This document shows, piece by piece, positions 10,057-17,595 of a stretch of 40,854 nt of DNA. Where the stretch lies: the NCBI GenBank assembly GCA_903873355.1, contig CAIQOG010000076.1, forward strand, positions 1 through 40,854. Reading direction: 5' to 3'. The stretch is from an uncultured Bacteroidales bacterium (GTDB lineage Bacteria; Bacteroidota; Bacteroidia; Bacteroidales; Paludibacteraceae). The translations under genes were made by a program, and so were the position numbers. The notes under the pieces were generated by a model. It was not told the DNA's origin and searched no databases. It saw nothing but the letters and a program-made list of their open reading frames with translations. Numbering within the stretch: the stretch's first letter is position 1; the number at the start of each line of letters is the position of its first letter.

Positions 10057-10077
10057 CCTTCAATGATTGAGAATATT

Positions 10078-11820
10078 ATGAACAAGCTAAAATACATATT
10101 TGTGTTGGGAATTATGCTCGTGGCTTTTGCTTCGTGTGAGAATATTCTTGACCCGGCAAAAGATGGAACTTTGACCGAAAATGATATATGGACGAATACC
10201 CGTCGCTCTTTCGGGATATTAAACAATACCTACAACAATCTGATAGGCAACTATAACCGGATTTCCAATGCCATGCTAGCGGCAGGTTGTGATGAAGCCG
10301 TGCATGCCGATCCGGTAAATGGCATCAAAGGTTTCAACGATGGTTCGTGGAGCAAGTATAATCTGGTTGAAAACGTTTGGGACAACTGTTTCGATGGTAT
10401 CCGCAAGGCTAATTTATTTTTGGAGAATGCTGATAGTATTAAACTACCAAAAAGGGCAACAACCCTTGGATCAGATTCAACCATCTCTGCTACAATTAGC
10501 AGGATGAAAGGTGAAGCCCGTTTCATGCGTGCCTATTTTTACTTCGAACTGGTTCGCCGATACGGCGGTGTTCCGGTTCTGACCAAAACTCTTACAGTGG
10601 ATGAAGCTGCTTTGGTCGAACGGCAGTCGACTGACAGTTGTTTCCATTTTATATTTATCGATTGTGATTCAGCTATTGTGCGTCTTCCTGCAACCTATAC
10701 CGGAACAAAACCCGGTTTTGATGATGTAAAAGACTTGGGTCATGCCACATCATGGGCTGCAAAAGCTATGAAAGCACGTGCACAGCTTTATTATGCCAGT
10801 CCACTGTTTAATCCAACCAACGTGAAATCTCGTTGGCAAAATGCATATTTAACCGCTCTGGATATTATCAAGAAAGGACCATTCGGGCTGAATAGCTTAA
10901 ATTCAGGTGGAAATATGACGAACCTTTTTGTACCTAATTCAGCATTGGCATTATATAACAAAGAAATTATTTTCACCACCAGTTATACTGCAAATACCAC
11001 CACCGAATCGCTAAATGCACCTATATCATATGGCGGAAATGGTTTGACTTGTCCAACTCAAAACCTCGTGGATGCTTTTGGCATGAAAAACGGTAAAGCA
11101 ATTACAACTACCGGTTCCGGCTATAATGCTTCTTCTCCATTCACAAACCGTGACCCGAGATTGGATATGACAGTTTTAAAAAATGGAGACGTTTTAAATA
11201 TCAACGATAAATCATCAGCAATTGAAACATTTACCGGTGGAAAAGATGCAACCGAATCGAATCCAACAGCTACTAAAACCGGATATTATCTGGCAAAATT
11301 TGTGGTTCAAGGTGCTGTTTCTACAACTCCAGTTGCGGTTTGGGACGGGCGAACAGTAAATACCACCAAGACAAAAGTGATTTTCCGTCTGCCGGAAATT
11401 ATGTATATTTTTTGCGAAGCTTATAACGAGTTTAATACCACGCCAAGTACCGATGTGTATGTGTATCTGGAGAATATTATGAAACGTTCCGGCGTTTCGC
11501 TTACCGGAGGTGCATTGCCAAATATGAATCAGGCCACCATGCGTGAGTTTATCCGTAATGAACGTAGGGTAGAACTGGCTTTTGAAGAACATCGTTTCTT
11601 CGATATTCGTCGCTGGCGATTGATGGACAATCCTATTGAAAAAGCTAATTATATAAATATAAAAGGCTTGAAAATAACAAAGGATGCTATAACGGGAAGC
11701 CTGACTTATCAAACTGTTGCACTGCAACAACGGGTTTGGGATGATAAAATGTATTTTTTTCCCATTCCACAATCCGAAATTTTAAAATCAAAGAAACTGA
11801 CACAAAATACAGGTTGGTAG
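10078..11820 (+). CDS. SusD-like surface glycan-binding lipoprotein (pair 2)
   Basis: A RagB/SusD-family lipoprotein of 580 residues. The frame also has an ATG at 10063, but the ATG at 10078 gives a normal signal peptide with the lipobox 'AFASC' and lipidated Cys20, so I take it as the start. Landmarks: 'MKGEARFMRAYFYFELVRRYGGVPVL', 'AMKARAQLYYASPLF', and the C-terminal 'FIRNERRVELAFEEHRFFDIRRW' followed by 'FFPIPQSEI'. It pairs with the SusC-like transporter just upstream and closes the four-gene import block. No hairpin terminator follows; the sequence after it is simply AT-rich. Confidence 0.94.
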   Translation: MNKLKYIFVLGIMLVAFASCENILDPAKDGTLTENDIWTNTRRSFGILNNTYNNLIGNYNRISNAMLAAGCDEAVHADPVNGIKGFNDGSWSKYNLVENVWDNCFDGIRKANLFLENADSIKLPKRATTLGSDSTISATISRMKGEARFMRAYFYFELVRRYGGVPVLTKTLTVDEAALVERQSTDSCFHFIFIDCDSAIVRLPATYTGTKPGFDDVKDLGHATSWAAKAMKARAQLYYASPLFNPTNVKSRWQNAYLTALDIIKKGPFGLNSLNSGGNMTNLFVPNSALALYNKEIIFTTSYTANTTTESLNAPISYGGNGLTCPTQNLVDAFGMKNGKAITTTGSGYNASSPFTNRDPRLDMTVLKNGDVLNINDKSSAIETFTGGKDATESNPTATKTGYYLAKFVVQGAVSTTPVAVWDGRTVNTTKTKVIFRLPEIMYIFCEAYNEFNTTPSTDVYVYLENIMKRSGVSLTGGALPNMNQATMREFIRNERRVELAFEEHRFFDIRRWRLMDNPIEKANYINIKGLKITKDAITGSLTYQTVALQQRVWDDKMYFFPIPQSEILKSKKLTQNTGW

Positions 11821-11885
11821 ACAAATAAAACAATAATATACACAAAACTGGAAAATCGACTACAATCCATATAAAATGATATTGA

Positions 11886-11949
11886 TACTTTTGCATTAAA
11901 AAATAAACTTAATGTTGTCTGATAAAAAATAATTAAAACTATAATTTTG
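11886..11949 (+). promoter_or_regulatory. Two possible -7 elements before the 73-residue gene
   Basis: TACTTTTG (11886-11893) and TAATTTTG (11942-11949) both match TAnnTTTG. Neither has a clear -33 TTTG at the usual spacing (a TTG lies 24 bases before the second). If the second were used, transcription would start almost at the ATG at 11958. Confidence 0.25.
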
Positions 11950-11957
11950 TTTGGAAC

Positions 11958-12179
11958 ATGCAGAAACACAAGTATATAAAAACCGTAGAAGGAAAGATAG
12001 TTATCTTCCCATGTGAAATAGAACATTCAAAATTCAGATTTTTGAATCCTGTTACTGTTGGCTTTTGCCTTATCGAAGACAAGGAAGTGAAATGCATGGG
12101 AATGTCACTTTCGTTGGATTTATTCGCTGACCCTAAAAATGATTCATTACAGGCGACAAATCAGCTCTTTGGCACTTGA
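11958..12179 (+). CDS. Conserved small cytosolic protein of unknown function
   Basis: A 73-residue protein without signal peptide or membrane segment. It starts with a 'KYIKTVEGKIVIFP' strand pair, then 'NPVTVGFCLI', a short spacer with one Cys, 'MGMSLSLDL', and a C-terminal 'DPKNDSLQATNQLFG'. From memory this layout matches a small protein family common in Bacteroidales genomes, in which an NPxxAGF-like motif is followed by a Cys, a (K/M)SxSL segment and a conserved Asp/Gln tail. No function is known to me. It stands alone between the second susD and the first beta-helix gene with its own possible promoters. Coding status rests on this resemblance and on sensible composition; there is no other evidence. 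Confidence 0.55.
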   Translation: MQKHKYIKTVEGKIVIFPCEIEHSKFRFLNPVTVGFCLIEDKEVKCMGMSLSLDLFADPKNDSLQATNQLFGT

Positions 12180-12245
12180 ATTAGGGTTAAATTTCGCTGA
12201 ATTCAATTATTCATTTTAAATATTATCCATTAAAAATAAATTATC

Positions 12246-14135
12246 ATGAAAAGATTTAAACTCTTTATTTTTGCTTTTGTAGTTGCTTTATCGGTCAATG
12301 CAACCGTGTATTATGTCAGTCCCGATGGCGATGGTTCTACCGGTCTTTCGTGGACTACCGCATTCAAAACCTTGTTGGATGCACAAAAAAGTGTGGCTTC
12401 GCCCTGTGAAATTTGGGTAAAACAAGCCATTTACAATGTGACTGATACCACATTGACCATATACAGTGGAGTAAATGTATATGGAGGTTTTGCAGGAAAT
12501 GAGACCAATTTAAGTGCGCGCAGTAAAAACGCAGCTCTGACCGTGTTGAATGGTAACAAAAAGCGCAGAGTATTGAGTGCATCTTCTGCTTTGACCATAG
12601 AAACAATTTGGGATGGATTTACCATTCAGAATGGTAGTTCAGCTAATGCCGGAGGTGTTTCATTGCTGAAAAATGCGACTTTGCAGAATTGCATTGTTCA
12701 GAATTGTAAAAACACAACCAACAGTGGCGGTGGTGTATATATGGCAACAGCAACTATGGATTCAGTGAAGTTAATAAACTGTGTAGTTAAAAACAATATT
12801 GTATATTACAATGGAACCTCAACCTCACCTGCTGGTGGTGGAGGCGTTTATGTGCTGCCGGGTTCGTTTACAGCTATAATAAGGGGCTGTACTATTATGG
12901 GTAATGTGGTTGATGGAGAAAGTTTCTCCGGAGCAAAAATGTACGGAGGGGGAGTCTTCCTTTGTGATGGTTCAATCATAAACACGGTTATCAGCAATAA
13001 CAAAGCAACCAGCCTTGACCCAGGAACAAATGCTTTGACCGTTACCGGAAATGTTCATGCAGGTGGTATTATGATTATGCCGGGAGCTACAACTGCTGAA
13101 ATAGTTGTAAATGGCTGTAAAATTACCAACAACCTTACTGATGTTGGTCAGGGTGGTGGTATGAGAATTGATCCATACTGGACAGGAACTGCTGTTTCAG
13201 GGAAAGTGAGAATATTAAACTCAGTTGTGACGAATAACTTTAGTCGCATGGCTGGTGGTGGAATTATGTGTGACTCGCAGAATGCTTCATCAACTATTGA
13301 TTATTATTTTGAGAATTGTATTTTTGGGAATAACGAAACACAATTAAGTCAGGGTGGAGGAGTATTTATCAATAATAAAACACCTACAACCGTGCGTTTT
13401 GCTAATTGTAATATTGTAAATAACCGCATGGACACTTACAACTACGGTGGTGCTGGAATATATTTTAATAATATTGCTTGTGATATTACAAACTGTCTAT
13501 TTTGGGGTAATTTAAATGCCGGTACAGCACCGTTGAAGCATCACCTCAGAACTGCTGGTGTTGCAGGAAACAGCGTTATTTACTCAGCCTTTGATTCAAG
13601 ATACAGAGAATTGGAAATTTCTCCAACCGCATTTCCTGCTATCTTAGATGGGAAAGTGAGTTTAGCATTGGCAAATTCAGGTACTGACTCTGTTTACGTA
13701 AAATTCATGAATCCAACAACTTTCACAGGTACAGCAAAAACCGCAACAGATTCATTAGCAATCACAAATGCAAACTGGGCAATATCAGGAACTTCTGCTT
13801 GTGTTGATGCCGGTGCAACTATTCGAACGTTAACCAATGATATTATTGGTACTGCCCGTCCGCTTGGAAACGGCTATGATATTGGTGCATATGAATTTGA
13901 TGTAACTGCGGGCGTGAAAAATGTGGTAGAAAGCAAATCGTTGGCTTATGGTATTTCGGGTGCAATTTTATTGAAAAATGTTGATAATGAACCAGAGGCT
14001 ACAGTATACAACTTAATGGGTTCTGTGCTCAGAAAAATAAAACTAACAAGTGCTGAAAACAGAATTGAACTTCCCGCTAACCAACTATATCTTGTAAAAT
14101 CAGGGAAATTGTCTGTAAAAGTATTGGTTAGATAG
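12246..14135 (+). CDS. Secreted right-handed beta-helix protein with T9SS sorting domain (paralog 1)
   Basis: A 629-residue exported protein. Residues 1-19 form the signal peptide. It begins with the 'YYVSPDGDGSTGLSWTTAF' signature that opens many secreted parallel beta-helix proteins ('choice-of-anchor Q'/DUF1565-type), continues with many 'xxNCIVxNN...GGGVY' coils (about 60-480) and ends with 'PRPLGNGYDIGAYEF' (about 540-556), the usual close of this fold. A short Por-type sorting domain follows (about 565-629, 'ATVYNLMGSVLRKI', basic end). No acidic cluster or Lys/Arg pair typical of an active pectate lyase is obvious, so an adhesive or glycan-binding role is as likely as catalysis. Two paralogs start at 17596 and 38710. 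Confidence 0.8.
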   Translation: MKRFKLFIFAFVVALSVNATVYYVSPDGDGSTGLSWTTAFKTLLDAQKSVASPCEIWVKQAIYNVTDTTLTIYSGVNVYGGFAGNETNLSARSKNAALTVLNGNKKRRVLSASSALTIETIWDGFTIQNGSSANAGGVSLLKNATLQNCIVQNCKNTTNSGGGVYMATATMDSVKLINCVVKNNIVYYNGTSTSPAGGGGVYVLPGSFTAIIRGCTIMGNVVDGESFSGAKMYGGGVFLCDGSIINTVISNNKATSLDPGTNALTVTGNVHAGGIMIMPGATTAEIVVNGCKITNNLTDVGQGGGMRIDPYWTGTAVSGKVRILNSVVTNNFSRMAGGGIMCDSQNASSTIDYYFENCIFGNNETQLSQGGGVFINNKTPTTVRFANCNIVNNRMDTYNYGGAGIYFNNIACDITNCLFWGNLNAGTAPLKHHLRTAGVAGNSVIYSAFDSRYRELEISPTAFPAILDGKVSLALANSGTDSVYVKFMNPTTFTGTAKTATDSLAITNANWAISGTSACVDAGATIRTLTNDIIGTARPLGNGYDIGAYEFDVTAGVKNVVESKSLAYGISGAILLKNVDNEPEATVYNLMGSVLRKIKLTSAENRIELPANQLYLVKSGKLSVKVLVR

Positions 14136-14158
14136 AATTTATTTGATTAATGATTGAT

Positions 14159-14206
14159 AAAAAACTGCGCAGTGCTGACTTTTGGTCAGCTACTGCGCAG
14201 TTTTTT
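14159..14206. terminator. Strong bidirectional terminator between converging genes
   Basis: A long hairpin: CTGCGCAGT paired with ACTGCGCAG and GCTGAC paired with GTCAGC, loop TTTTG, a single bulged T at 14191. A-rich sequence precedes it and six Ts follow, so it can end both the rightward beta-helix transcript and the leftward protease-lipoprotein transcript. Confidence 0.9.
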
Positions 14207-14241
14207 ATGTTAGTTTTCTGTATTAAAAGAGAAAATGAAGA

Positions 14242-14739
14242 TTACAGAACTCTCTTGCAACCGATTAATCCAGATTTGATTAATTTGTTCAACTCTTTTA
14301 CATCTTGCTGATATTGTGCTCTTTCTCCACAATATACAAGTTCTTTCAGGGGATATTTATCAACAATTCGCGAGAGTAAAATACTCATAGGAGGAGCCTC
14401 CTTCAATTTACTGTATTCCTGATAAGTAAAACTCAGAAAAGCCACATTTTCATTAATTCCTCTGTTGTCAAGCAAATAGCCATTTGCAAGCTGTGCTGGA
14501 ACGGATAACTTTCCCTGATAATAAATATCCGAAGGATCGGGATACGAAATGATTTTTGTGCGATCTTCGTTCATAATCACCGGAACGAGAAGGTTGTAAT
14601 TGTGTGTGGTTTTATAAATAATTGCTTTATTTACAGCCTTTTGTACAGTTACTTCCTGCATAAGAACTCTATTTTTTGTAGTCTGACAAGTTGTCAGCAA
14701 AAATGTAATCGGCAAAATCAGCAAATAACGTTTTCTCAT
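14242..14739 (-). CDS. Small lipoprotein of unknown function downstream of the C10 protease
   Basis: A 165-residue protein with a lipoprotein signal (LLTTC, Cys18). The body has no repeats or membrane segments; visible features are 'LLVPVIMNEDRTKIISYPDPSD', 'GYLLDNRGINENVAFLSFTYQEYSKL', and two Cys in the C-terminal part ('YCGERAQ', 'LIGCKRVL') that could form a disulfide. From memory similar small proteins are scattered through Bacteroidales genomes without a known function. It begins 2 bases after the stop of the C10 protease gene and must be cotranscribed with it. In streptococci and Bacteroides fragilis, C10 proteases are followed by genes for their own inhibitors, so an inhibitor or protective role is a testable guess; I see no direct similarity to Spi. 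Confidence 0.75.
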   Translation of the reverse strand: MRKRYLLILPITFLLTTCQTTKNRVLMQEVTVQKAVNKAIIYKTTHNYNLLVPVIMNEDRTKIISYPDPSDIYYQGKLSVPAQLANGYLLDNRGINENVAFLSFTYQEYSKLKEAPPMSILLSRIVDKYPLKELVYCGERAQYQQDVKELNKLIKSGLIGCKRVL

Positions 14740-14741
14740 AT

Positions 14742-17261
14742 TTATCTCCGGATAAATTTACCCGTTTTTATTTCGTCTTCGGTTTCTATTCTGAGAATAT
14801 AAGTACCCGCATTAAGTTCTATAATTGGTACTGCAATTTCTGTACTTTTTTCAGGCTTAATAAACAAAACTTGTCTGCCCGAAATATCAAAAATAGTTAC
14901 ATTTATAATTGCTTTGTCAGATTTGAGGGAAATCTTATCCTGAGCAGGATTAGGATACAATTCGATATTTGTTGGTTGAATTGGCTGTGACAGTGCACTC
15001 AAATTATCCACCAAGGAAAAAATGATTGTTGCCGAATCGGAAGGTGCTATTTCTTTCCATGAATTACTTGTGGTATAATAGCACACATCTACCGAATAAG
15101 TACTTGGATTCAGATTTATTTTTCCGCTAAATTTGACTGTAACCTCCTGTTCTTTCTCAATGGTTACGTTTTGATTACCTAGTGTAGCTATAATACTTCC
15201 ACCATTCTTTGGATATATATTAGCCACCATTCGGTTGTCAAAATAACCATCCATATTTTTGATATGAGCAGTCAAAACCGCATTATTTTTATCTACTTTA
15301 GGTTGGTTGTCGAACGAAATCATGTGAGTCAAAACCAAATTAGTTGTTCCGGTTGGTGTAGGTAGCACTTTTATCGGCAATGAGCGCAATACTGCATTTG
15401 TGGTTCCATTTGACCGAATATTCAATGAGTCGTACAAAATACTCACGTGATAATTTCCGGTGGCAACAGTTACATTTCCACTGAAGTCAATAGTTTTAAT
15501 TTCTCCGGCAGCAATATTGATGGGTTGTGATGAAATGGTCTGAGTTAAATCTGCCAGAGAATCCGACTGAAGAATGACCGTAAAAGTTGAATTATATTCG
15601 CCGCCTGTATTCGTAATGTTTACACTCACCCTCCCGGTTTTGTTCAGATAATAATTGTTCGGAATACTGAGCGAATTTACATTAAATTGAGGATATGCAT
15701 CTCTGGTTGTGTAAAATTTCAGTTTAGTGTCAGTTAAAGAAAGATTTACATAATCAGTAGTTCCAATTTTTTGACGTACTTTTTGCCATAGGTTTTCTTC
15801 TGTTGAACGATAAATAGCATATAATTTATACTCACCTGCTGCAATTGTCAATGGCATCGTTACAGAGGAAAAACTAAAAGTCGTCCAGCCGCTGCCACTT
15901 AACAGCCGGGAAACACTTACATTCTTAAGTATCTGCACTAATACATTATTATTGTCGTATAGAGCCAATGCCACGTATCCGCCAAAAGTATTGATGCCGT
16001 TATCATACAGGTTTTGAAGATTCAAAGTGAAAGCTGTTGAACGGTCAATAGAATCAGTCACGCTGCTGTATAATTTACCTGAACATAAACGATACGATGA
16101 AACAGATGTCGTGTTAGGTTTTTGTATTCCGGTAGTAATACCCTGACTGGCATTGTAACCACCCGCTGTTCCGCCAATTCCCTGATCGGCTGGATTTAAT
16201 ACCGTGAGTTCAAAATAGCCATTAGACGAACCTCCCCAACCCCAGTTGAAATGAAACAATCCATTGGCATCATACCCATCGCAAACAAACAAATGACCGC
16301 CAGTGGTAGCTTGTCCATCGTACAATACAGGCCGTGATGCATTAAGTTCTGTTTTAATTATTGTAGCCCATTCGGCTTTTGAATAATAATCCCGTTGAAA
16401 GAACTGGATATTTGAGTCGTAATTGAAATATGTTATCAGCGATTTAGCCATTGTAAAAGAAGATGCACTGCTTGATTTTCCATAGTCCATATTTACTGAT
16501 ACACCACAAGAATACATTAGGTTTGCTACTGCATTTTTCTGAACATCGGTACTTGAAGTATTGTAATAGTCGGACATGTTAGCCCAATCGTAAGTTGTCG
16601 TCGAAAAATCCACTGTAAGTGGAACATTCAGCGTTTTTGAAGTGTAACTTTTTGAACCAAGTCCAGTCGCAGGCCAACTGTGATATTTCATCACCTGAGC
16701 CATTCCAGTAGCCACACAGCCGGTTACGCACCGTGTAGTCGCATCAAACATGGGGCATAAATTATTATATGGCGAACTTTGATTCCATTTTATGCCAGCT
16801 AAAAGAGGTGAAATGTTCGTTGCAAAAGCAGTATTAGTACAATCTGAAGTTTTTAATTTTTGAGCGGGAATCGCAGATAACGGAAGGTTTTCGAGTGTTT
16901 GCAATTCAGATTGATAGAAGCTAAGCCAGGTTTTCATATTCTCTGGAACGTTAGATGAATCGAAATAACCCTCGTCAGAGTAGGCAAGTATGTCTTTTGC
17001 ATGATCATTCCCTGAAACTATGACAAAACCGTTGTTATTTCCAACATTATAAACGAAATACCTTGGTGAAATAACATTCGATATATCAGAATAAGCTAAT
17101 GTCAGCTTTTTAGTAATCGCAGGAGATTTCCATATAGAACTTGCTGACTGAGAGAAAAAAAGATTTGCAAGAGTTAATGCATCTTTTTCTGTTCTTGCTT
17201 TTGAGAATCCAACCGAAATTGTTAGAAACAGAAAAAATAAAATTAAAATATTCCTTTTCAT
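14742..17261 (-). CDS. C10 (streptopain-like) cysteine protease with T9SS sorting domain
   Basis: An 839-residue secreted protease zymogen. Order: signal peptide (1-20); Spi/SpeB-type prodomain (about 22-130, with 'FVIVSGNDHAKDILAYSDEG'); catalytic domain (about 145-385). Nucleophile is Cys182 in 'GCVATGMAQVMKYH', and the catalytic His is His323 in 'GGHLFVCDGYD', followed by the family's 'FHFNWGWGGSSNGYFEL'. Then come about 370 residues of beta-sandwich modules of CARDB type and a Por sorting domain (about 760-839, 'IELYPNPAQDKISL', 'INVTIFDISGRQVLF', 'GTYILRIETEDEIKTGKFI'). Much longer than SpeB (398 residues) because of the C-terminal modules, as in other Bacteroidota members. It should be exported by T9SS and activated by removal of the prodomain. 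Confidence 0.93.
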   Translation of the reverse strand: MKRNILILFFLFLTISVGFSKARTEKDALTLANLFFSQSASSIWKSPAITKKLTLAYSDISNVISPRYFVYNVGNNNGFVIVSGNDHAKDILAYSDEGYFDSSNVPENMKTWLSFYQSELQTLENLPLSAIPAQKLKTSDCTNTAFATNISPLLAGIKWNQSSPYNNLCPMFDATTRCVTGCVATGMAQVMKYHSWPATGLGSKSYTSKTLNVPLTVDFSTTTYDWANMSDYYNTSSTDVQKNAVANLMYSCGVSVNMDYGKSSSASSFTMAKSLITYFNYDSNIQFFQRDYYSKAEWATIIKTELNASRPVLYDGQATTGGHLFVCDGYDANGLFHFNWGWGGSSNGYFELTVLNPADQGIGGTAGGYNASQGITTGIQKPNTTSVSSYRLCSGKLYSSVTDSIDRSTAFTLNLQNLYDNGINTFGGYVALALYDNNNVLVQILKNVSVSRLLSGSGWTTFSFSSVTMPLTIAAGEYKLYAIYRSTEENLWQKVRQKIGTTDYVNLSLTDTKLKFYTTRDAYPQFNVNSLSIPNNYYLNKTGRVSVNITNTGGEYNSTFTVILQSDSLADLTQTISSQPINIAAGEIKTIDFSGNVTVATGNYHVSILYDSLNIRSNGTTNAVLRSLPIKVLPTPTGTTNLVLTHMISFDNQPKVDKNNAVLTAHIKNMDGYFDNRMVANIYPKNGGSIIATLGNQNVTIEKEQEVTVKFSGKINLNPSTYSVDVCYYTTSNSWKEIAPSDSATIIFSLVDNLSALSQPIQPTNIELYPNPAQDKISLKSDKAIINVTIFDISGRQVLFIKPEKSTEIAVPIIELNAGTYILRIETEDEIKTGKFIRR

Positions 17262-17326
17262 AATAACAAATTAATTTGAACATGAGGTTCAATTACTACC
17301 TACATTTGTGGAATTAAAATATAATA

Positions 17327-17334
17327 CAAAAATA
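17327..17334 (-). promoter_or_regulatory. -7 element for the C10 protease transcript
   Basis: Reads TATTTTTG on the minus strand, a perfect TAnnTTTG match, 66 bases before the protease start. No good -33 TTTG is present at the expected distance. Confidence 0.35.
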
Positions 17335-17509
17335 AGTTGATTTCGCGCGAATGGGTTGATTATATTGTCCGCTTTTATGTATGTTATTTTCTGATAATGA
17401 TATATCTATAAAAATAAAGTCAGATTTTAGTTTCTTGATAATACAAACAGATCCAGCATTTTTCATTTACCGAACAAAACTGTACACAAATTTGGAAGAA
17501 TGACTACCA

Positions 17510-17537
17510 TTGGCAATGTTTTTTCAATCTATTTTTG
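17510..17537 (+). promoter_or_regulatory. Promoter of the second beta-helix gene
   Basis: TTG at 17510-17512, a 17-base spacer, and TATTTTTG at 17530-17537. The predicted leader is about 50 bases long, with no Shine-Dalgarno-like sequence before the ATG at 17596, which is normal in Bacteroidota. Confidence 0.5.
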
Positions 17538-17595
17538 TTTCGTGAAATTTATTTATACGCAAAAAGATTAAAAATAATTTTTAAAAATAATTAAT

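Larger units (their letters stand above)
17262..17595. other. Divergent intergenic region (334 bases)
   Basis: No open frame worth calling. It separates the leftward protease gene from the rightward second beta-helix gene and is AT-rich. It carries a minus-strand -7 element (17327-17334) and a plus-strand -33/-7 pair (17510-17537), listed separately. I see no clear operator repeats in the middle. Confidence 0.7.

Noticed and set aside
11215..11772. Long open frame (185 codons) on the minus strand inside the second susD gene
   Set aside because: It lies fully antisense to a well-supported SusD-family gene, its translation has no recognizable domain, and it has no promoter-like sequence.
12700..13500. 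Repeated GGTGGTGG-containing units in the beta-helix genes, considered as a DNA repeat or CRISPR-like array
   Set aside because: Spacing is irregular and follows codons for Gly-rich turns of the beta-helix coils; it is protein repetition, not an array.
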